Origin: JAGQLF01 sp964437465
GTDB lineage: Bacteria > Patescibacteriota > Dojkabacteria > J137
Direction of reading: 5' to 3'
DNA length: 15,912 nucleotides
Assembly: GCA_964437465.1 (NCBI GenBank)
Contig: CAYTGI010000024.1
Span: 1 to 15,912, forward strand
In this document: piece by piece, positions 6,483 through 13,585 of the stretch
How positions within the stretch are numbered: the stretch's first letter is position 1
Layout of the letters: each line of letters starts with the position of its first letter
The notes under the pieces: generated by a model
Databases searched by the model: none
Told to the model about the DNA's origin: nothing
What the model saw: the letters and a program-made list of their open reading frames with translations, nothing else
Program-made: the position numbers and the translations under genes

Positions 6483-6719
6483 ATGGCAAAAGTTTGTGAA
6501 ATTAGCGGAAAAAAAACAAGAACAGGAAATAGAATCCAACATAGAAGAGGTAAGTCTGGTTCTGGTGGTGTATGGAATTATAAAGCTCCAAAAACTAAAA
6601 GAAAGTGGAAACCAAATCTACGAAAAGTTAAAGTTAGCATAGATGGGCAAACTAAGCGAATCAAAGTAAGTATGAAAGCTTACAAAAGACTTAGAAAAGA
6701 AGACGCTTTAGTCAGTTAA
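6483..6719 (+). CDS. rpmB: 50S ribosomal protein bL28
   Basis: A small basic protein of the large ribosomal subunit. The 78 residues begin MAKVCEISGKKTRTGN, which matches the bL28 N-terminus (A-x-V-C-x-x-T-G-K-x-x-x-x-G-N). KRKWKPNLRKVKV matches the conserved KRRFLPNLQKVRV segment, and RIKVSMKAYK matches RIRVSTKALR. Between the HRRGK and KRKWKPNL parts there is an extra Gly/Ser/Lys-rich stretch of about a dozen residues compared with the shortest bL28 proteins. It is the first gene of the plus-strand block, with a 1-nt gap to the methyltransferase. No Shine-Dalgarno is present. Only one Cys occurs, so this is the non-zinc form. Confidence 0.93.
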   Translation: MAKVCEISGKKTRTGNRIQHRRGKSGSGGVWNYKAPKTKRKWKPNLRKVKVSIDGQTKRIKVSMKAYKRLRKEDALVS

Positions 6720-6720
6720 A

Positions 6721-7428
6721 ATGATTTTCTACGGTCGAAATATAGTCCTAGAAGCGATAAGATCAAAACATAAGTGCTCTACCCTTTTTATTCAAGAAGA
6801 TATTAATGAGAATGAAAAAATTTCTTTGATCATCTCTGAAGCAAAAGATAGAAATATATCAATAAACGAAAAAAGTCGAAAAGATATTTCAACTTTAACA
6901 AACTCAGATGAACATCAAGGAGTTGCAATAGAATTAAGTTTTCAGTTTGCAAATTTAAAAGAACTCTCTTCTTCTGATGAAAAACAATCCTTCATTTATA
7001 TTTCAACTGCAACTTTTGAGCATAATATTGGAGCTATCTCCAGATCAGCTGAAGTGGCAGGAATAACTGGAGTTATACTTCCTAAAAAAGCAGAAATTTC
7101 ACCAACTGTAGCGAAAACATCAGCTGGAGCGATATTTCATATTCCTATAATTAAACTTCCTATTTTCAATGCAATCAAAACATTGAAAGACTCAGGTTTT
7201 TTTATTTTCGGTATTGAAAGAAATGGAATTACATACTACAAAAATGATCTGACCGAAAATTGCATGTTTATAATTGGAGGTGAAGATAAATCCCTTTCAG
7301 ATCCTGTGAGATCAAAATGTGATGCAATTCTAGAAATCCCTCAAGCTGGAAAAGTAAACTCTCTAAACATGAGTGTAGCTTCCAGCATCGTTTTCTTTGA
7401 AAGAAATCGACAAATTAATAATTCATAA
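6721..7428 (+). CDS. SpoU/TrmH-family RNA 2'-O-methyltransferase (RlmB-like)
   Basis: Uses S-adenosylmethionine to methylate a ribose 2'-OH in rRNA or tRNA through a SPOUT trefoil-knot fold. The 235 residues hold an N-terminal substrate-binding domain (about 1-75, beginning with the RlmB-like FYGRNIVLEAI) and a catalytic domain. Motif 1 is HNIGAISRSAEVAG (101-114), with the conserved Asn102 and Arg108. Motif 2 is IIGGEDKSLSD (184-194). Motif 3 is IPQAGKVNSLNMSVA (206-220), which forms the SAM-binding knot. The usual Asp-Pro just before motif 1 is Phe-Glu here, and motif 2 reads GGEDKSL rather than GNEgkGl. The start ATG is 1 nt after the rpmB stop, so the two are probably coupled. RlmB is the closest subtype by layout, but TrmH-type paralogues cannot be excluded. 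Confidence 0.88.
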   Translation: MIFYGRNIVLEAIRSKHKCSTLFIQEDINENEKISLIISEAKDRNISINEKSRKDISTLTNSDEHQGVAIELSFQFANLKELSSSDEKQSFIYISTATFEHNIGAISRSAEVAGITGVILPKKAEISPTVAKTSAGAIFHIPIIKLPIFNAIKTLKDSGFFIFGIERNGITYYKNDLTENCMFIIGGEDKSLSDPVRSKCDAILEIPQAGKVNSLNMSVASSIVFFERNRQINNS

Positions 7429-7443
7429 AAATTAAAGTATAAT
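7415..7443 (+). promoter_or_regulatory. Possible promoter for the cyclophilin-comEA-comEC block
   Basis: A perfect TATAAT (7438-7443) lies 21 bp before the cyclophilin ATG. The hexamer 17 bp upstream is TTAATA (7415-7420), a weak -35 located within the 3' end of the methyltransferase gene. Transcription would start near 7450. Confidence 0.4.
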
Positions 7444-7464
7444 TGTCCAGAATAACTTTTTTAT

Positions 7465-8226
7465 ATGTTTAAAGAAGAAAATAGAATTTGGCTTTACATG
7501 ATTGGAATATTAATCATGTTTGGAATTCTAGGACTAAGCACTCAAAATATTCTTATCCCTTTCTTTACTACAGGAAGTGCCGAGGTTGATGTTACTCCTG
7601 TTTTTGAGAGAGCTCCACCCAACTTTATTAATTTAGAACTTGATTACAGAGCAAACATCGTAACAAATTACGGAACACTTGTTTTTGATTTATTTGAAGG
7701 GAATGCCCCAGGGAACGTTAACAATTTCACATTCTTAGCTAATGAAGATTTTTATGTCGGAACAAAATTTCATAGAGTCTTCCCAAATTTCTTAATTCAA
7801 GGTGGAGACAGGAATACATTAGATAATGATATCAGTAATGATGGGCTTGGAGGACCAGGCTACGTAATTAGAGATGAAATAAATTTAGATAGCCTTAACC
7901 TATCAGACGAAAGAAGAAATGAACTTAAAAAACAAGGGATACGTTCAAACGAAGATCTCTTAAGTGCAAATCTAGTTAAATACACAATAGCTATGGCTAA
8001 CAGCGGACCCAACACAAATGGCTCTCAATTCTTTATCGTTATGGCTGATACAGCTGATCCTAGATTGCAACTTATGAACGGGCAATATACTGTGATTGGA
8101 CAAGTAGTGGATGGGTTTGCTACACTTAATAACATAAATTCGATACCAGTTGACGCTACTAACCCTAACATCCCCCGACCTACACAAGATATCATCCTCC
8201 AAGATATTCAAGTGTTTACTTTATAA
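7465..8226 (+). CDS. Membrane-anchored cyclophilin-type peptidyl-prolyl isomerase
   Basis: Catalyses cis-trans isomerisation of prolyl peptide bonds and helps fold proteins outside the membrane. The 253 residues start with a short charged segment and one hydrophobic helix (about 8-33), a signal anchor. The cyclophilin domain follows (about 63-253), with FHRVFPNFLIQGGD (102-115; catalytic Arg104) and MANSGPNTNGSQFFIV (177-192), the core of the active site. The aromatic residue that stacks on proline (Trp121 in human CypA) appears to be replaced, since that region reads LMNGQYTVIGQV (203-214). A charged insert of about 30 residues (about 137-170) separates the two signatures, as in some bacterial cyclophilins. 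It lies 2 nt before comEA. An extracytoplasmic folding role is inferred from the anchor. Confidence 0.92.
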   Translation: MFKEENRIWLYMIGILIMFGILGLSTQNILIPFFTTGSAEVDVTPVFERAPPNFINLELDYRANIVTNYGTLVFDLFEGNAPGNVNNFTFLANEDFYVGTKFHRVFPNFLIQGGDRNTLDNDISNDGLGGPGYVIRDEINLDSLNLSDERRNELKKQGIRSNEDLLSANLVKYTIAMANSGPNTNGSQFFIVMADTADPRLQLMNGQYTVIGQVVDGFATLNNINSIPVDATNPNIPRPTQDIILQDIQVFTL

Positions 8227-8228
8227 AA

Positions 8229-8789
8229 ATGAAAAAATTATCTTTAGTAATAAATGTAGTGATTGCTACACTGATACTTTCCTTTATTATAGGGTTTTTG
8301 GTTTCCTATAACTATTCTAATAGAGAACTCCCGCAAATATCCTTTCAAAATGAACCTGAATATAATCACGCTCTTAAAAGGTTTGCATATATATCTGGGG
8401 CAGTAAACTCTCCTGGGGTATATGAAATTCACGAAGAAACACGAATAATTGATCTTGTAGCTAGTGCAGGAGGGCTCCTTGAAGATGTTGATCAAGTTTT
8501 CTTAACAGAGCAATTAAATATGTCTAGAATAGTAGAAGATGAAGAACATATATTTATTCCCCTTAACCAAGAAAGTGAAGTTCTATCTGAAAATACAGGA
8601 GCAAGTAGTGACTTAGTTAACTTAAATACTGCTGCACTGGATGATCTAATTTCCTTACCAAATATCGGAAAAGTTACAGCTGAAAAGATAATCAATAACC
8701 GTCCCTACTCTACTTTAAATGATCTATTAAGAGTTGAAGGGATTGGTGAGAAGACTTTAACCTCAATAGAGGAACTTGTAAGTCTTTAA
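8229..8789 (+). CDS. comEA: ComEA-like DNA-binding competence protein
   Basis: ComEA holds incoming double-stranded DNA at the outer face of the membrane for transfer to ComEC. The 186 residues have an N-terminal membrane anchor (about 5-27). An SLBB-like domain follows (about 51-112; ISGAVNSPGVYE at 55-66, then ASAGGLLEDVD). The C-terminal helix-hairpin-helix pair spans about 128-186, with VNLNTAALDDLISLPNIGK (130-148) and VEGIGEKT (169-176); the hairpins bind DNA backbone. Length and domain order are those of a typical ComEA. It is 2 nt after the cyclophilin gene and overlaps comEC by TAATG (8787-8791), so it is translationally coupled with the channel. Confidence 0.92.
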   Translation: MKKLSLVINVVIATLILSFIIGFLVSYNYSNRELPQISFQNEPEYNHALKRFAYISGAVNSPGVYEIHEETRIIDLVASAGGLLEDVDQVFLTEQLNMSRIVEDEEHIFIPLNQESEVLSENTGASSDLVNLNTAALDDLISLPNIGKVTAEKIINNRPYSTLNDLLRVEGIGEKTLTSIEELVSL

Positions 8790-10237
8790 TGAATAAATCC
8801 TACATATTTTTTCAATTCCAAAACTTAATAAAAAACTTCAATAAGTTTTTAGATTCTATAGCTTTTGTTTTTGCTTCAATTTTTGTTCTTACTATTCTAT
8901 TAGATGTATTTGTATTTCCCTTCATCATTTTATTTATTAGAAAAAGAAGTGCGTTAATAGTTTTTTTAGTAGCATTTATATCTTCTCTACTATTTACAAA
9001 TATGTGGAATAATAATTTTGAGAATGAAATTAATAGCTTAAATCAGTTAGAACAAATTACTGGTACAGTTATAGAACCCCCATCTCAAAATAGTTATAGT
9101 AGCAATCTTATAGTAGATGCATATAATATTAACGGTAACATTAGCGTCACAACTTTAAATAAAAACATTAAAGTTGGTGACAAAATTTCTTTTAAAAATG
9201 ATTTAGAGAAAATAGAGAAATCTGATCCTTTTGAATATTATTTATTTTCTAAAAAAGTTTGGTACAAGACAAAAAATAATAATATTGAAATTATTTCTAA
9301 AAATAAGAATATTTTTATTAAACTGAATGATTGGCTTACTTCAAATCTTAATCAATTAAGTCCTATTGCTGAAAACCTAACCTCTGGAATTCTTTTTGGA
9401 ACAAAGGAAAATCTTTCAAAAGATGAAAAGGATGCTCTTAACTCTACTGGAACTTCTCATATTATCTCAGCCTCTGGATTCAATGTCCTAATCATTTACA
9501 TATTATTAAATTCCATAACTACAAGATTAAATAAAAAGGTATCATTTTTCATATCAATTCTAGGCTGCTTTATTTATGTTTTAACTATAGGTTGGCATAT
9601 CCTGCCCGCTAGACGAGCTTTATTCATGCTAACAGGTACTCAAATTGGATTATTTTTTGGTAGAAAACAATCAGTTTTATATTTCCTAATCCTCTCAGCA
9701 TTTATAGTTTCAATTGTTTACCCTTTCTATATTTTAAATATTAGCTTTTTATTATCTTTCTTTTCTACTTTAAGCTTATTTCTTTTCACTGAAAAAATTT
9801 CTTATTATTTAAAAAATCTCCCAGAAATTATTTCATCAAATCTTTCTGCAACAACAGCAGCAATTATTGGTACTGCTCCAATTTCATTATTATTTTTCAA
9901 TTCATTTTCAATTATCGCCCCTTTATCAAATGTACTGGTATTGCCACTAACACCGTTAATTATGTACTTAGGTATGATCTTAATAGTTTTTAATACATTA
10001 GGCATTTCTCTATTTGTGGATTTCATTAACTTTATTTTAGAAATTATTGTAAGCATATTTTGGGATATAGTTAATTCACTAAGTAACTTTCATGTAACGA
10101 ATACTTCAAGCATATTTTTACTTTTAATAATATCAAGTATTCTGATAGTGTTATTACTTAAGCAAGATTTTAGAAGATATAATGAAAAATATTTTATTTA
10201 CAAAAATGCTGGCAATAGGGTTTCTAGTCTTAATTAA
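8789..10237 (+). CDS. comEC: ComEC/Rec2 membrane channel lacking the C-terminal nuclease domain
   Basis: ComEC forms the inner-membrane channel for single-stranded DNA in transformation. The 482 residues begin with membrane helices (about 22-72). A soluble OB-like region follows (about 86-170; GTVIEPP at 92-98), and then the Competence domain (about 190-458) with ILFGTKENLSKDEKDAL (201-217), TGTSHIISASGFNV (220-233) and PARRALFM (273-280), each matching conserved ComEC signatures. Full ComEC proteins usually end with a metallo-beta-lactamase domain. This one stops after the last helix, and that domain is encoded by the next gene, which overlaps by 56 bp in the +1 frame. The gene is very AT-rich and rich in Asn, Ile, Phe and Lys. 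Either a true gene split or a frameshift at the junction could explain the layout. Confidence 0.92.
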   Translation: MNKSYIFFQFQNLIKNFNKFLDSIAFVFASIFVLTILLDVFVFPFIILFIRKRSALIVFLVAFISSLLFTNMWNNNFENEINSLNQLEQITGTVIEPPSQNSYSSNLIVDAYNINGNISVTTLNKNIKVGDKISFKNDLEKIEKSDPFEYYLFSKKVWYKTKNNNIEIISKNKNIFIKLNDWLTSNLNQLSPIAENLTSGILFGTKENLSKDEKDALNSTGTSHIISASGFNVLIIYILLNSITTRLNKKVSFFISILGCFIYVLTIGWHILPARRALFMLTGTQIGLFFGRKQSVLYFLILSAFIVSIVYPFYILNISFLLSFFSTLSLFLFTEKISYYLKNLPEIISSNLSATTAAIIGTAPISLLFFNSFSIIAPLSNVLVLPLTPLIMYLGMILIVFNTLGISLFVDFINFILEIIVSIFWDIVNSLSNFHVTNTSSIFLLLIISSILIVLLLKQDFRRYNEKYFIYKNAGNRVSSLN

Positions 10238-11078
10238 TGTTCAAGTATGGTCTTCACATTTAAATCTAGTCAATGCTGAAGGTTACTTAGACATATACAT
10301 TCTAGACGTAGGGCAAGGAGACTCTATTCTGATAAAAACTCCAAAAAACCACTGGGCGATAATTGATGCTGGAAGAGATAGATCAAGCATTAATGAAATA
10401 TCAAATTTTATGCCAATCACTAACACAGAGCTTGTCTTCCTTATGGCAAGCCATCCTGATGGTGATCATATTGGTGGAATGCCAGATATACTTAGTCTTT
10501 TCTCTCCTGAACTCACCTTCATATTTAAGAATAGTAAAGAGACTGAGACATTTCTTGAATTAAAAGACAGCCTTGAAAGTTTACAAAATGCTCATCTGAC
10601 CCTTGAGGATGATTTTAAAATTGAAGATATTTCTTTTAATGTTATTTGGCCTGATGAAAATTTGAATACTTACAAAATTGAAAATGTTAATAATGCTTCT
10701 TATGGCTTAGAAATAGAATTCGGGGATTTCACCTTTCTTACGATGGGTGATCTTGAAAGTGAATATGAGCTGAGAGCCTTAGGAGATGTCAAAAGTAATG
10801 ATATAGATGCCTTTAAATTAAGCCACCATGGAAGCCAAACATCTTCATCAATAGAAGTACTGGATAAAATTAATCCTAAAGTCTCATTCATCTCCTCTGG
10901 AGAAAACAACCCTTATGGACATCCTTCCCCTGAAGTACTCGATAACTTAAATCAGCTAAATCTTAGTTACTATCGAACTGACATTGAGGGAACTATCCAT
11001 ATTAGAACGACAGGAGAAGGAGATTTTATGGTTAAAACAACAACAGATTCAGCTTGGAAAATTTATTCTCTTGATTAG
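10182..11078 (+). CDS. ComEC-type metallo-beta-lactamase-fold protein (detached C-terminal domain)
   Basis: Matches the C-terminal domain of ComEC, thought to degrade the non-transported DNA strand. The 298 residues begin with a hydrophobic helix (about 9-25), a signal peptide or anchor that places the domain outside the membrane. The fold signatures are complete: LDVGQGDSILI (41-51), SHPDGDHIGG (90-99, metal ligands), TMGDLE (187-192), LSHHGSQTSS (213-222) and NPYGHPSP (243-250). It overlaps comEC by 56 bp. The ATG at 10206 (Met9) is an alternative start that keeps the hydrophobic segment. In fused ComEC the same helix would be the last one before this domain, so the overlap falls exactly at a natural domain border. 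It is the last gene of the block; no clear terminator follows. Confidence 0.9.
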   Translation: MKNILFTKMLAIGFLVLINVQVWSSHLNLVNAEGYLDIYILDVGQGDSILIKTPKNHWAIIDAGRDRSSINEISNFMPITNTELVFLMASHPDGDHIGGMPDILSLFSPELTFIFKNSKETETFLELKDSLESLQNAHLTLEDDFKIEDISFNVIWPDENLNTYKIENVNNASYGLEIEFGDFTFLTMGDLESEYELRALGDVKSNDIDAFKLSHHGSQTSSSIEVLDKINPKVSFISSGENNPYGHPSPEVLDNLNQLNLSYYRTDIEGTIHIRTTGEGDFMVKTTTDSAWKIYSLD

Positions 11079-11100
11079 CAGATCGCATAAGGATTTAAGC

Positions 11101-11129
11101 TTGCAATATTTAGCTTTTATTAATATAAT
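11101..11129 (+). promoter_or_regulatory. Strong sigma70-type promoter for the rpmG-trnW-secE-nusG-rpl operon
   Basis: -35 TTGCAA (11101-11106) and a perfect -10 TATAAT (11124-11129) are separated by 17 bp. The predicted start is near 11136, with a leader of about 22 nt before rpmG. It is the best-matching promoter in the window and heads the ribosomal/secE/nusG operon. Confidence 0.7.
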
Positions 11130-11144
11130 TGGTAGCTAAATATT
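11105..11144. promoter_or_regulatory. 11-bp inverted repeat around the rpmG -10 box (possible operator)
   Basis: AATATTTAGCT (11105-11115) and AGCTAAATATT (11134-11144) are perfect inverted copies separated by 18 bp. The dyad centre (11124-11125) lies at the TATAAT. The left arm covers the end of the -35 and the spacer; the right arm covers the start site. Only the right arm would be transcribed from this promoter, so a DNA-level operator is more likely than an RNA hairpin. Read-through from comEC would make a hairpin, which has no U-run. Confidence 0.55.
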
Positions 11145-11157
11145 TAAAGATTTCACA

Positions 11158-11346
11158 ATGGCATCAAAGAAAAAGTCAAAAAGAACAGTATATCGGTTGT
11201 ACAATGCTGAAACAGGCGAACATTACACTGTTAGATTATCACGAGAAGCTTACGACAAATTAGCTGACCAAAAGGTTAATAAGTACAGTAAAAAACAAAG
11301 AAAGCATATACCATTTGACGTAAAAAAGGTAAAATTCAAGAACTAG
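11158..11346 (+). CDS. rpmG: 50S ribosomal protein bL33
   Basis: A small large-subunit protein near the E site. The 62 residues are highly basic, with the bL33 pattern: a charged N-terminus (KKKSKRTVYRL), TGEHYTV near 20-26, and the C-terminal KYSKKQRKHIPFDVKKVKF that corresponds to KYDPVVRKHVLYKEAKI. There are no Cys pairs, so it is the zinc-independent (C-) form. It sits in the usual place just before tRNA-Trp and secE. Its TAG stop shares its last base with the first base of the tRNA, so 5' processing of the tRNA would cut the mRNA inside its own stop codon. Confidence 0.9.
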   Translation: MASKKKSKRTVYRLYNAETGEHYTVRLSREAYDKLADQKVNKYSKKQRKHIPFDVKKVKFKN

Positions 11347-11417
11347 CGAGTGTCGGTTAATTGGTAAACCACTGGTCTCCAAAACCAGGACTCTCAGTTC
11401 GAGTCTGAGCACTCGTG
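11346..11417 (+). tRNA. trpT: tRNA-Trp(CCA), overlapping the rpmG stop codon
   Basis: A 72-nt cloverleaf. The acceptor stem is GCGAGTG/CACTCGT, the anticodon stem CTGGT/ACCAG with loop CTCCAAA (anticodon CCA), and the T stem CTCAG/CTGAG with loop TTCGAGT. The discriminator is G, as expected for bacterial tRNA-Trp, and CCA is not encoded. Position 1 to 72 is a G-U wobble where bacterial tRNA-Trp usually has A-U. The first base (11346) is the G of the rpmG TAG. rpmG/tRNA-Trp/secE order is typical for bacteria. Confidence 0.95.
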
Positions 11418-11435
11418 TATTTTATAAATAAAATT

Positions 11436-11765
11436 ATGATAGAAGCAATAACAACATTAATTCAAGACTTAAATCCTAGTCAGGTTGACTGGAGAAGTAC
11501 AGGAGCTATTTTTATATATGCTCTTAGATGGGTAGGTATAATATTAGTTTTTGGGCTTATTGTTTTTGCTTCTTTAAATATCAGAAAGATAACAAGCTTT
11601 ACAATTGAATCTTGGAATGAGCTCAAGAAAGTAGAATGGCTTGGAAGAAGAATGACTATTCAGTACTCGATTATTGTTGTTGCTGTATTGATTTTATTTA
11701 CGGGATTTATTACATTGACTGATGAAGTTTTCTTATTTGTTAGAACTTTAATTATTTCAGTTTAG
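11436..11765 (+). CDS. secE: Preprotein translocase subunit SecE
   Basis: SecE clamps the two halves of SecY in the protein-export channel. From the ATG at 11436 it is 109 residues. A first membrane helix (about 26-46) is followed by the conserved SecE core: the amphipathic ESWNELKKVEWLGRR (about 59-73), matching the family's ELKKVxWP signature, and the essential membrane helix (about 80-103). The Pro after the conserved Trp is Leu here. A GTG in frame at 11415 would add seven residues but lies inside the 3' end of tRNA-Trp, so it is unlikely to be used. Gram-positive SecE proteins usually have one helix; the extra N-terminal helix gives two. It is 4 nt before nusG. Confidence 0.93.
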   Translation: MIEAITTLIQDLNPSQVDWRSTGAIFIYALRWVGIILVFGLIVFASLNIRKITSFTIESWNELKKVEWLGRRMTIQYSIIVVAVLILFTGFITLTDEVFLFVRTLIISV

Positions 11766-11769
11766 ATCA

Positions 11770-12372
11770 ATGGCTGAAGAAAAAGATATAAAGAAAAAAG
11801 AAGAGTCTCATGAAAAAGAACTAAAGAATACTCCTGAAAAGGGTAAATGGTATATAGTAAAAGGCACATCTGGAAAGGAGAAGAATATTGCTGGCCTAAT
11901 TAAACAAAGGGTCAACGCGACAAACCTTGACGATGTAGTTTTTGACGTAGTAGTTCCAACCCAAGAGAAGATTGTTGTAAAAAAAGGCAAAAAAGATACT
12001 AAAACTGAGCGAATATTTCCAGGCTATATTCTAGTTAATATGGAACCAACTGAAGATGCACTCCATGTAATAAGAAATACAGACGGTATCCAAGGATTTA
12101 TTGGATACAACCAGAGGACAAGAAAGCCAACCCCCCTTAGACCTGAAGAAGTGAAAAGTATTCTTGAATTTACAAAAGTAAAACAACTTCCAACTTACCA
12201 TTCTGACTACTCTATTAATGACACTGTTAAAGTTACAGAAGGAGCTTGGAAAGAGTTTATCGGTACCGTACAAGAAGTTAATGAAGCAAAAGGTCAAATA
12301 ACTGTGTTATTATCTATCTTTGGTAGAGAGACACCGGTTCAATTAGAATTATCTGAAGTTACAAAAATATAA
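11770..12372 (+). CDS. nusG: Transcription termination/antitermination protein NusG
   Basis: NusG binds the RNA polymerase clamp and couples transcription to Rho or to the leading ribosome. The 200 residues have a Lys/Glu-rich tail (about 1-24) and the NGN domain (about 25-130; GKWYIVKGTSGKEKN at 25-39, FPGYILVNME at 83-92, GFIGYN near 108-113). The C-terminal KOW domain (about 145-200) has DTVKVTEGAWKEFIGTVQEV and FGRETPVQLELSEV. Length and order are standard apart from the longer charged N-terminal tail. It is tightly packed between secE (4 nt) and rplK (2 nt), the usual bacterial arrangement. Confidence 0.97.
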   Translation: MAEEKDIKKKEESHEKELKNTPEKGKWYIVKGTSGKEKNIAGLIKQRVNATNLDDVVFDVVVPTQEKIVVKKGKKDTKTERIFPGYILVNMEPTEDALHVIRNTDGIQGFIGYNQRTRKPTPLRPEEVKSILEFTKVKQLPTYHSDYSINDTVKVTEGAWKEFIGTVQEVNEAKGQITVLLSIFGRETPVQLELSEVTKI

Positions 12373-12374
12373 TT

Positions 12375-12812
12375 ATGGCAGCTAAGAAACAAAAAGAAAT
12401 TGTTGGGATGACAAAACTAGTGATTCCAGCTGGTAAAGCAACACCCGCTCCTCCACTAGGACCAATTCTTGGACAAAACGGAATTCCAATTCCAGAATTC
12501 TGTAAAGAATTCAATGATAAAACTCAGCAAATGGGAAATGTTGATGTACCAGTTGTTGTTACTATCTTTAAAGATAGAAGCTTTAAAATGAGAGTTAAAG
12601 AACCAACAATCTCAAGTATGATTAAAAGTAAATTTAACATTAAAAAAGGTTCAGGAACTCCAAACAAAATTAAGATCAAAACAGTAAAAAGAGAAGATCT
12701 AAGAGAGATTGCTGAGAAAAAAATAAATGATTTAAATACAAAAGATATCGAATCTGCAATCAATATTGTAGAAGGTGTTGCTAACAGCATGGGTATCGAA
12801 GTTAAAGGTTAA
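12375..12812 (+). CDS. rplK: 50S ribosomal protein uL11
   Basis: uL11 binds the GTPase-associated region of 23S rRNA at the base of the stalk. The 145 residues carry the N-terminal signature LVIPAGKATPAPPLGPILGQ (about 16-35), in which prolines typical of uL11 are all kept, and continue with GIPIPEFCKEFN. The C-terminal rRNA-binding domain includes IKSKFNIKKGSGTPNK. Length is normal (about 141-145). It lies 2 nt after nusG and 9 nt before rplA; all of these are probably one transcript. Confidence 0.98.
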   Translation: MAAKKQKEIVGMTKLVIPAGKATPAPPLGPILGQNGIPIPEFCKEFNDKTQQMGNVDVPVVVTIFKDRSFKMRVKEPTISSMIKSKFNIKKGSGTPNKIKIKTVKREDLREIAEKKINDLNTKDIESAINIVEGVANSMGIEVKG

Positions 12813-12821
12813 TAAAAAAAT

Positions 12822-13493
12822 ATGAACGAAGAAAAAAATATGACAGGAGTAAAGACAATTGACGAAGCTATTGCTCTACTTCCAGAAATGAAAAAAACAA
12901 AGTTTCCAAGCAGTGTAGATTTAGACATTGTATTGAATTTAAAAGAAAAACAGCTAAAAGAAAGTGTTAGAGGAAGTGTTGATCTACCTCATACCTTTGG
13001 AGCTGATAAAAAAGTTGTTGTTATCTGTGACCCTGCAAAGGCAGGTGAAGCTACAAAAGCTGGAGCTGTTGCTGCTGGAATGGATGATGTTGTTGAAAAA
13101 CTAATGAATAATGATCTTGAGTTTGACGTAGTTGTAGCAACTCCAGATGTAATGCCAAAGATTGTTAAACTTGGAAAAGTTCTTGGACCAAAAGGATTAA
13201 TGCCAAACCCTAAGAACGGTACGATTAGTGCTGACATTGCAAAAGCTGTTGAAAGCTTTAAGGGTGGAAAAACAAACTTTAAAATGGAGCCTGGACAAGG
13301 TGTAATAAGAGGAAGAGTTGCTAAAGTAGACATGAAACCTGAAGAGATTAAAGCTAATGTTGTAGCTTATCTTAAAGGTGTTGCAGGAGAAGCTAGAAAG
13401 TTATCACCTCAACCATTTAAAAAAGTAGTAATCACAACTACAATGGGGGGTAGCATAAAACTTGATATTAATGATATAATCTCAAGTATTTAA
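12822..13493 (+). CDS. rplA: 50S ribosomal protein uL1
   Basis: uL1 builds the mobile L1 stalk that helps release E-site tRNA; in E. coli it also represses its own operon. The 223 residues contain the uL1 marks LPHTFGADKKVVVIC, VLGPKGLMPNPKNGTIS and GGKTNFKMEPGQGVIRG. It lacks most of the basic N-terminal extension of about 20 residues seen in E. coli uL1, starting almost directly at the TIDEAIALL helix. An ATG six codons downstream (12840) is an alternative start. The presence of uL1 matters for placement because some reduced CPR lineages have lost it. Confidence 0.97.
   Translation: MNEEKNMTGVKTIDEAIALLPEMKKTKFPSSVDLDIVLNLKEKQLKESVRGSVDLPHTFGADKKVVVICDPAKAGEATKAGAVAAGMDDVVEKLMNNDLEFDVVVATPDVMPKIVKLGKVLGPKGLMPNPKNGTISADIAKAVESFKGGKTNFKMEPGQGVIRGRVAKVDMKPEEIKANVVAYLKGVAGEARKLSPQPFKKVVITTTMGGSIKLDINDIISSI
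13472..13480 (+). promoter_or_regulatory. Possible extended -10 promoter inside the rplA 3' end
   Basis: TGATATAAT fits the extended -10 consensus (TGN-TATAAT). No good -35 lies 16-18 bp upstream. If used, it would start near 13487 and put the L10 leader at the 5' end of an rplJL transcript. The bases also encode Asp-Ile-Ile in rplA, so chance in AT-rich sequence is possible. Confidence 0.35.
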
Positions 13494-13550
13494 AAGTAAA
13501 TAGATCGTTTAAGACAGCAGGTTTTAAAAGCGAAAGCTTACCGGCCGAGA

Positions 13551-13585
13551 CGAATTTTATAAAATAATAGATTTTATTTAATTCG
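13551..13585 (+). promoter_or_regulatory. Antiterminator hairpin of the rplJ attenuator
   Basis: CGAATT (13551-13556) pairs with AATTCG (13580-13585), and ATAAAAT (13559-13565) with ATTTTAT (13571-13577). A symmetric TT/TT internal loop lies between the two helices, and the terminal loop is AATAG. Its right outer arm is the left arm of the terminator, so only one of the two can form. Confidence 0.7.

Noticed and set aside
11415..11435. GTG start for secE seven codons upstream
   Set aside because: It would begin within the acceptor end of tRNA-Trp. The ATG at 11436 gives a normal SecE N-terminus.
12989..13333. Antisense 114-codon open frame within rplA (and similar frames in nusG, rplK, rplL)
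   Set aside because: They are mirror frames of highly conserved ribosomal genes with biased codons; no independent start context or homology.
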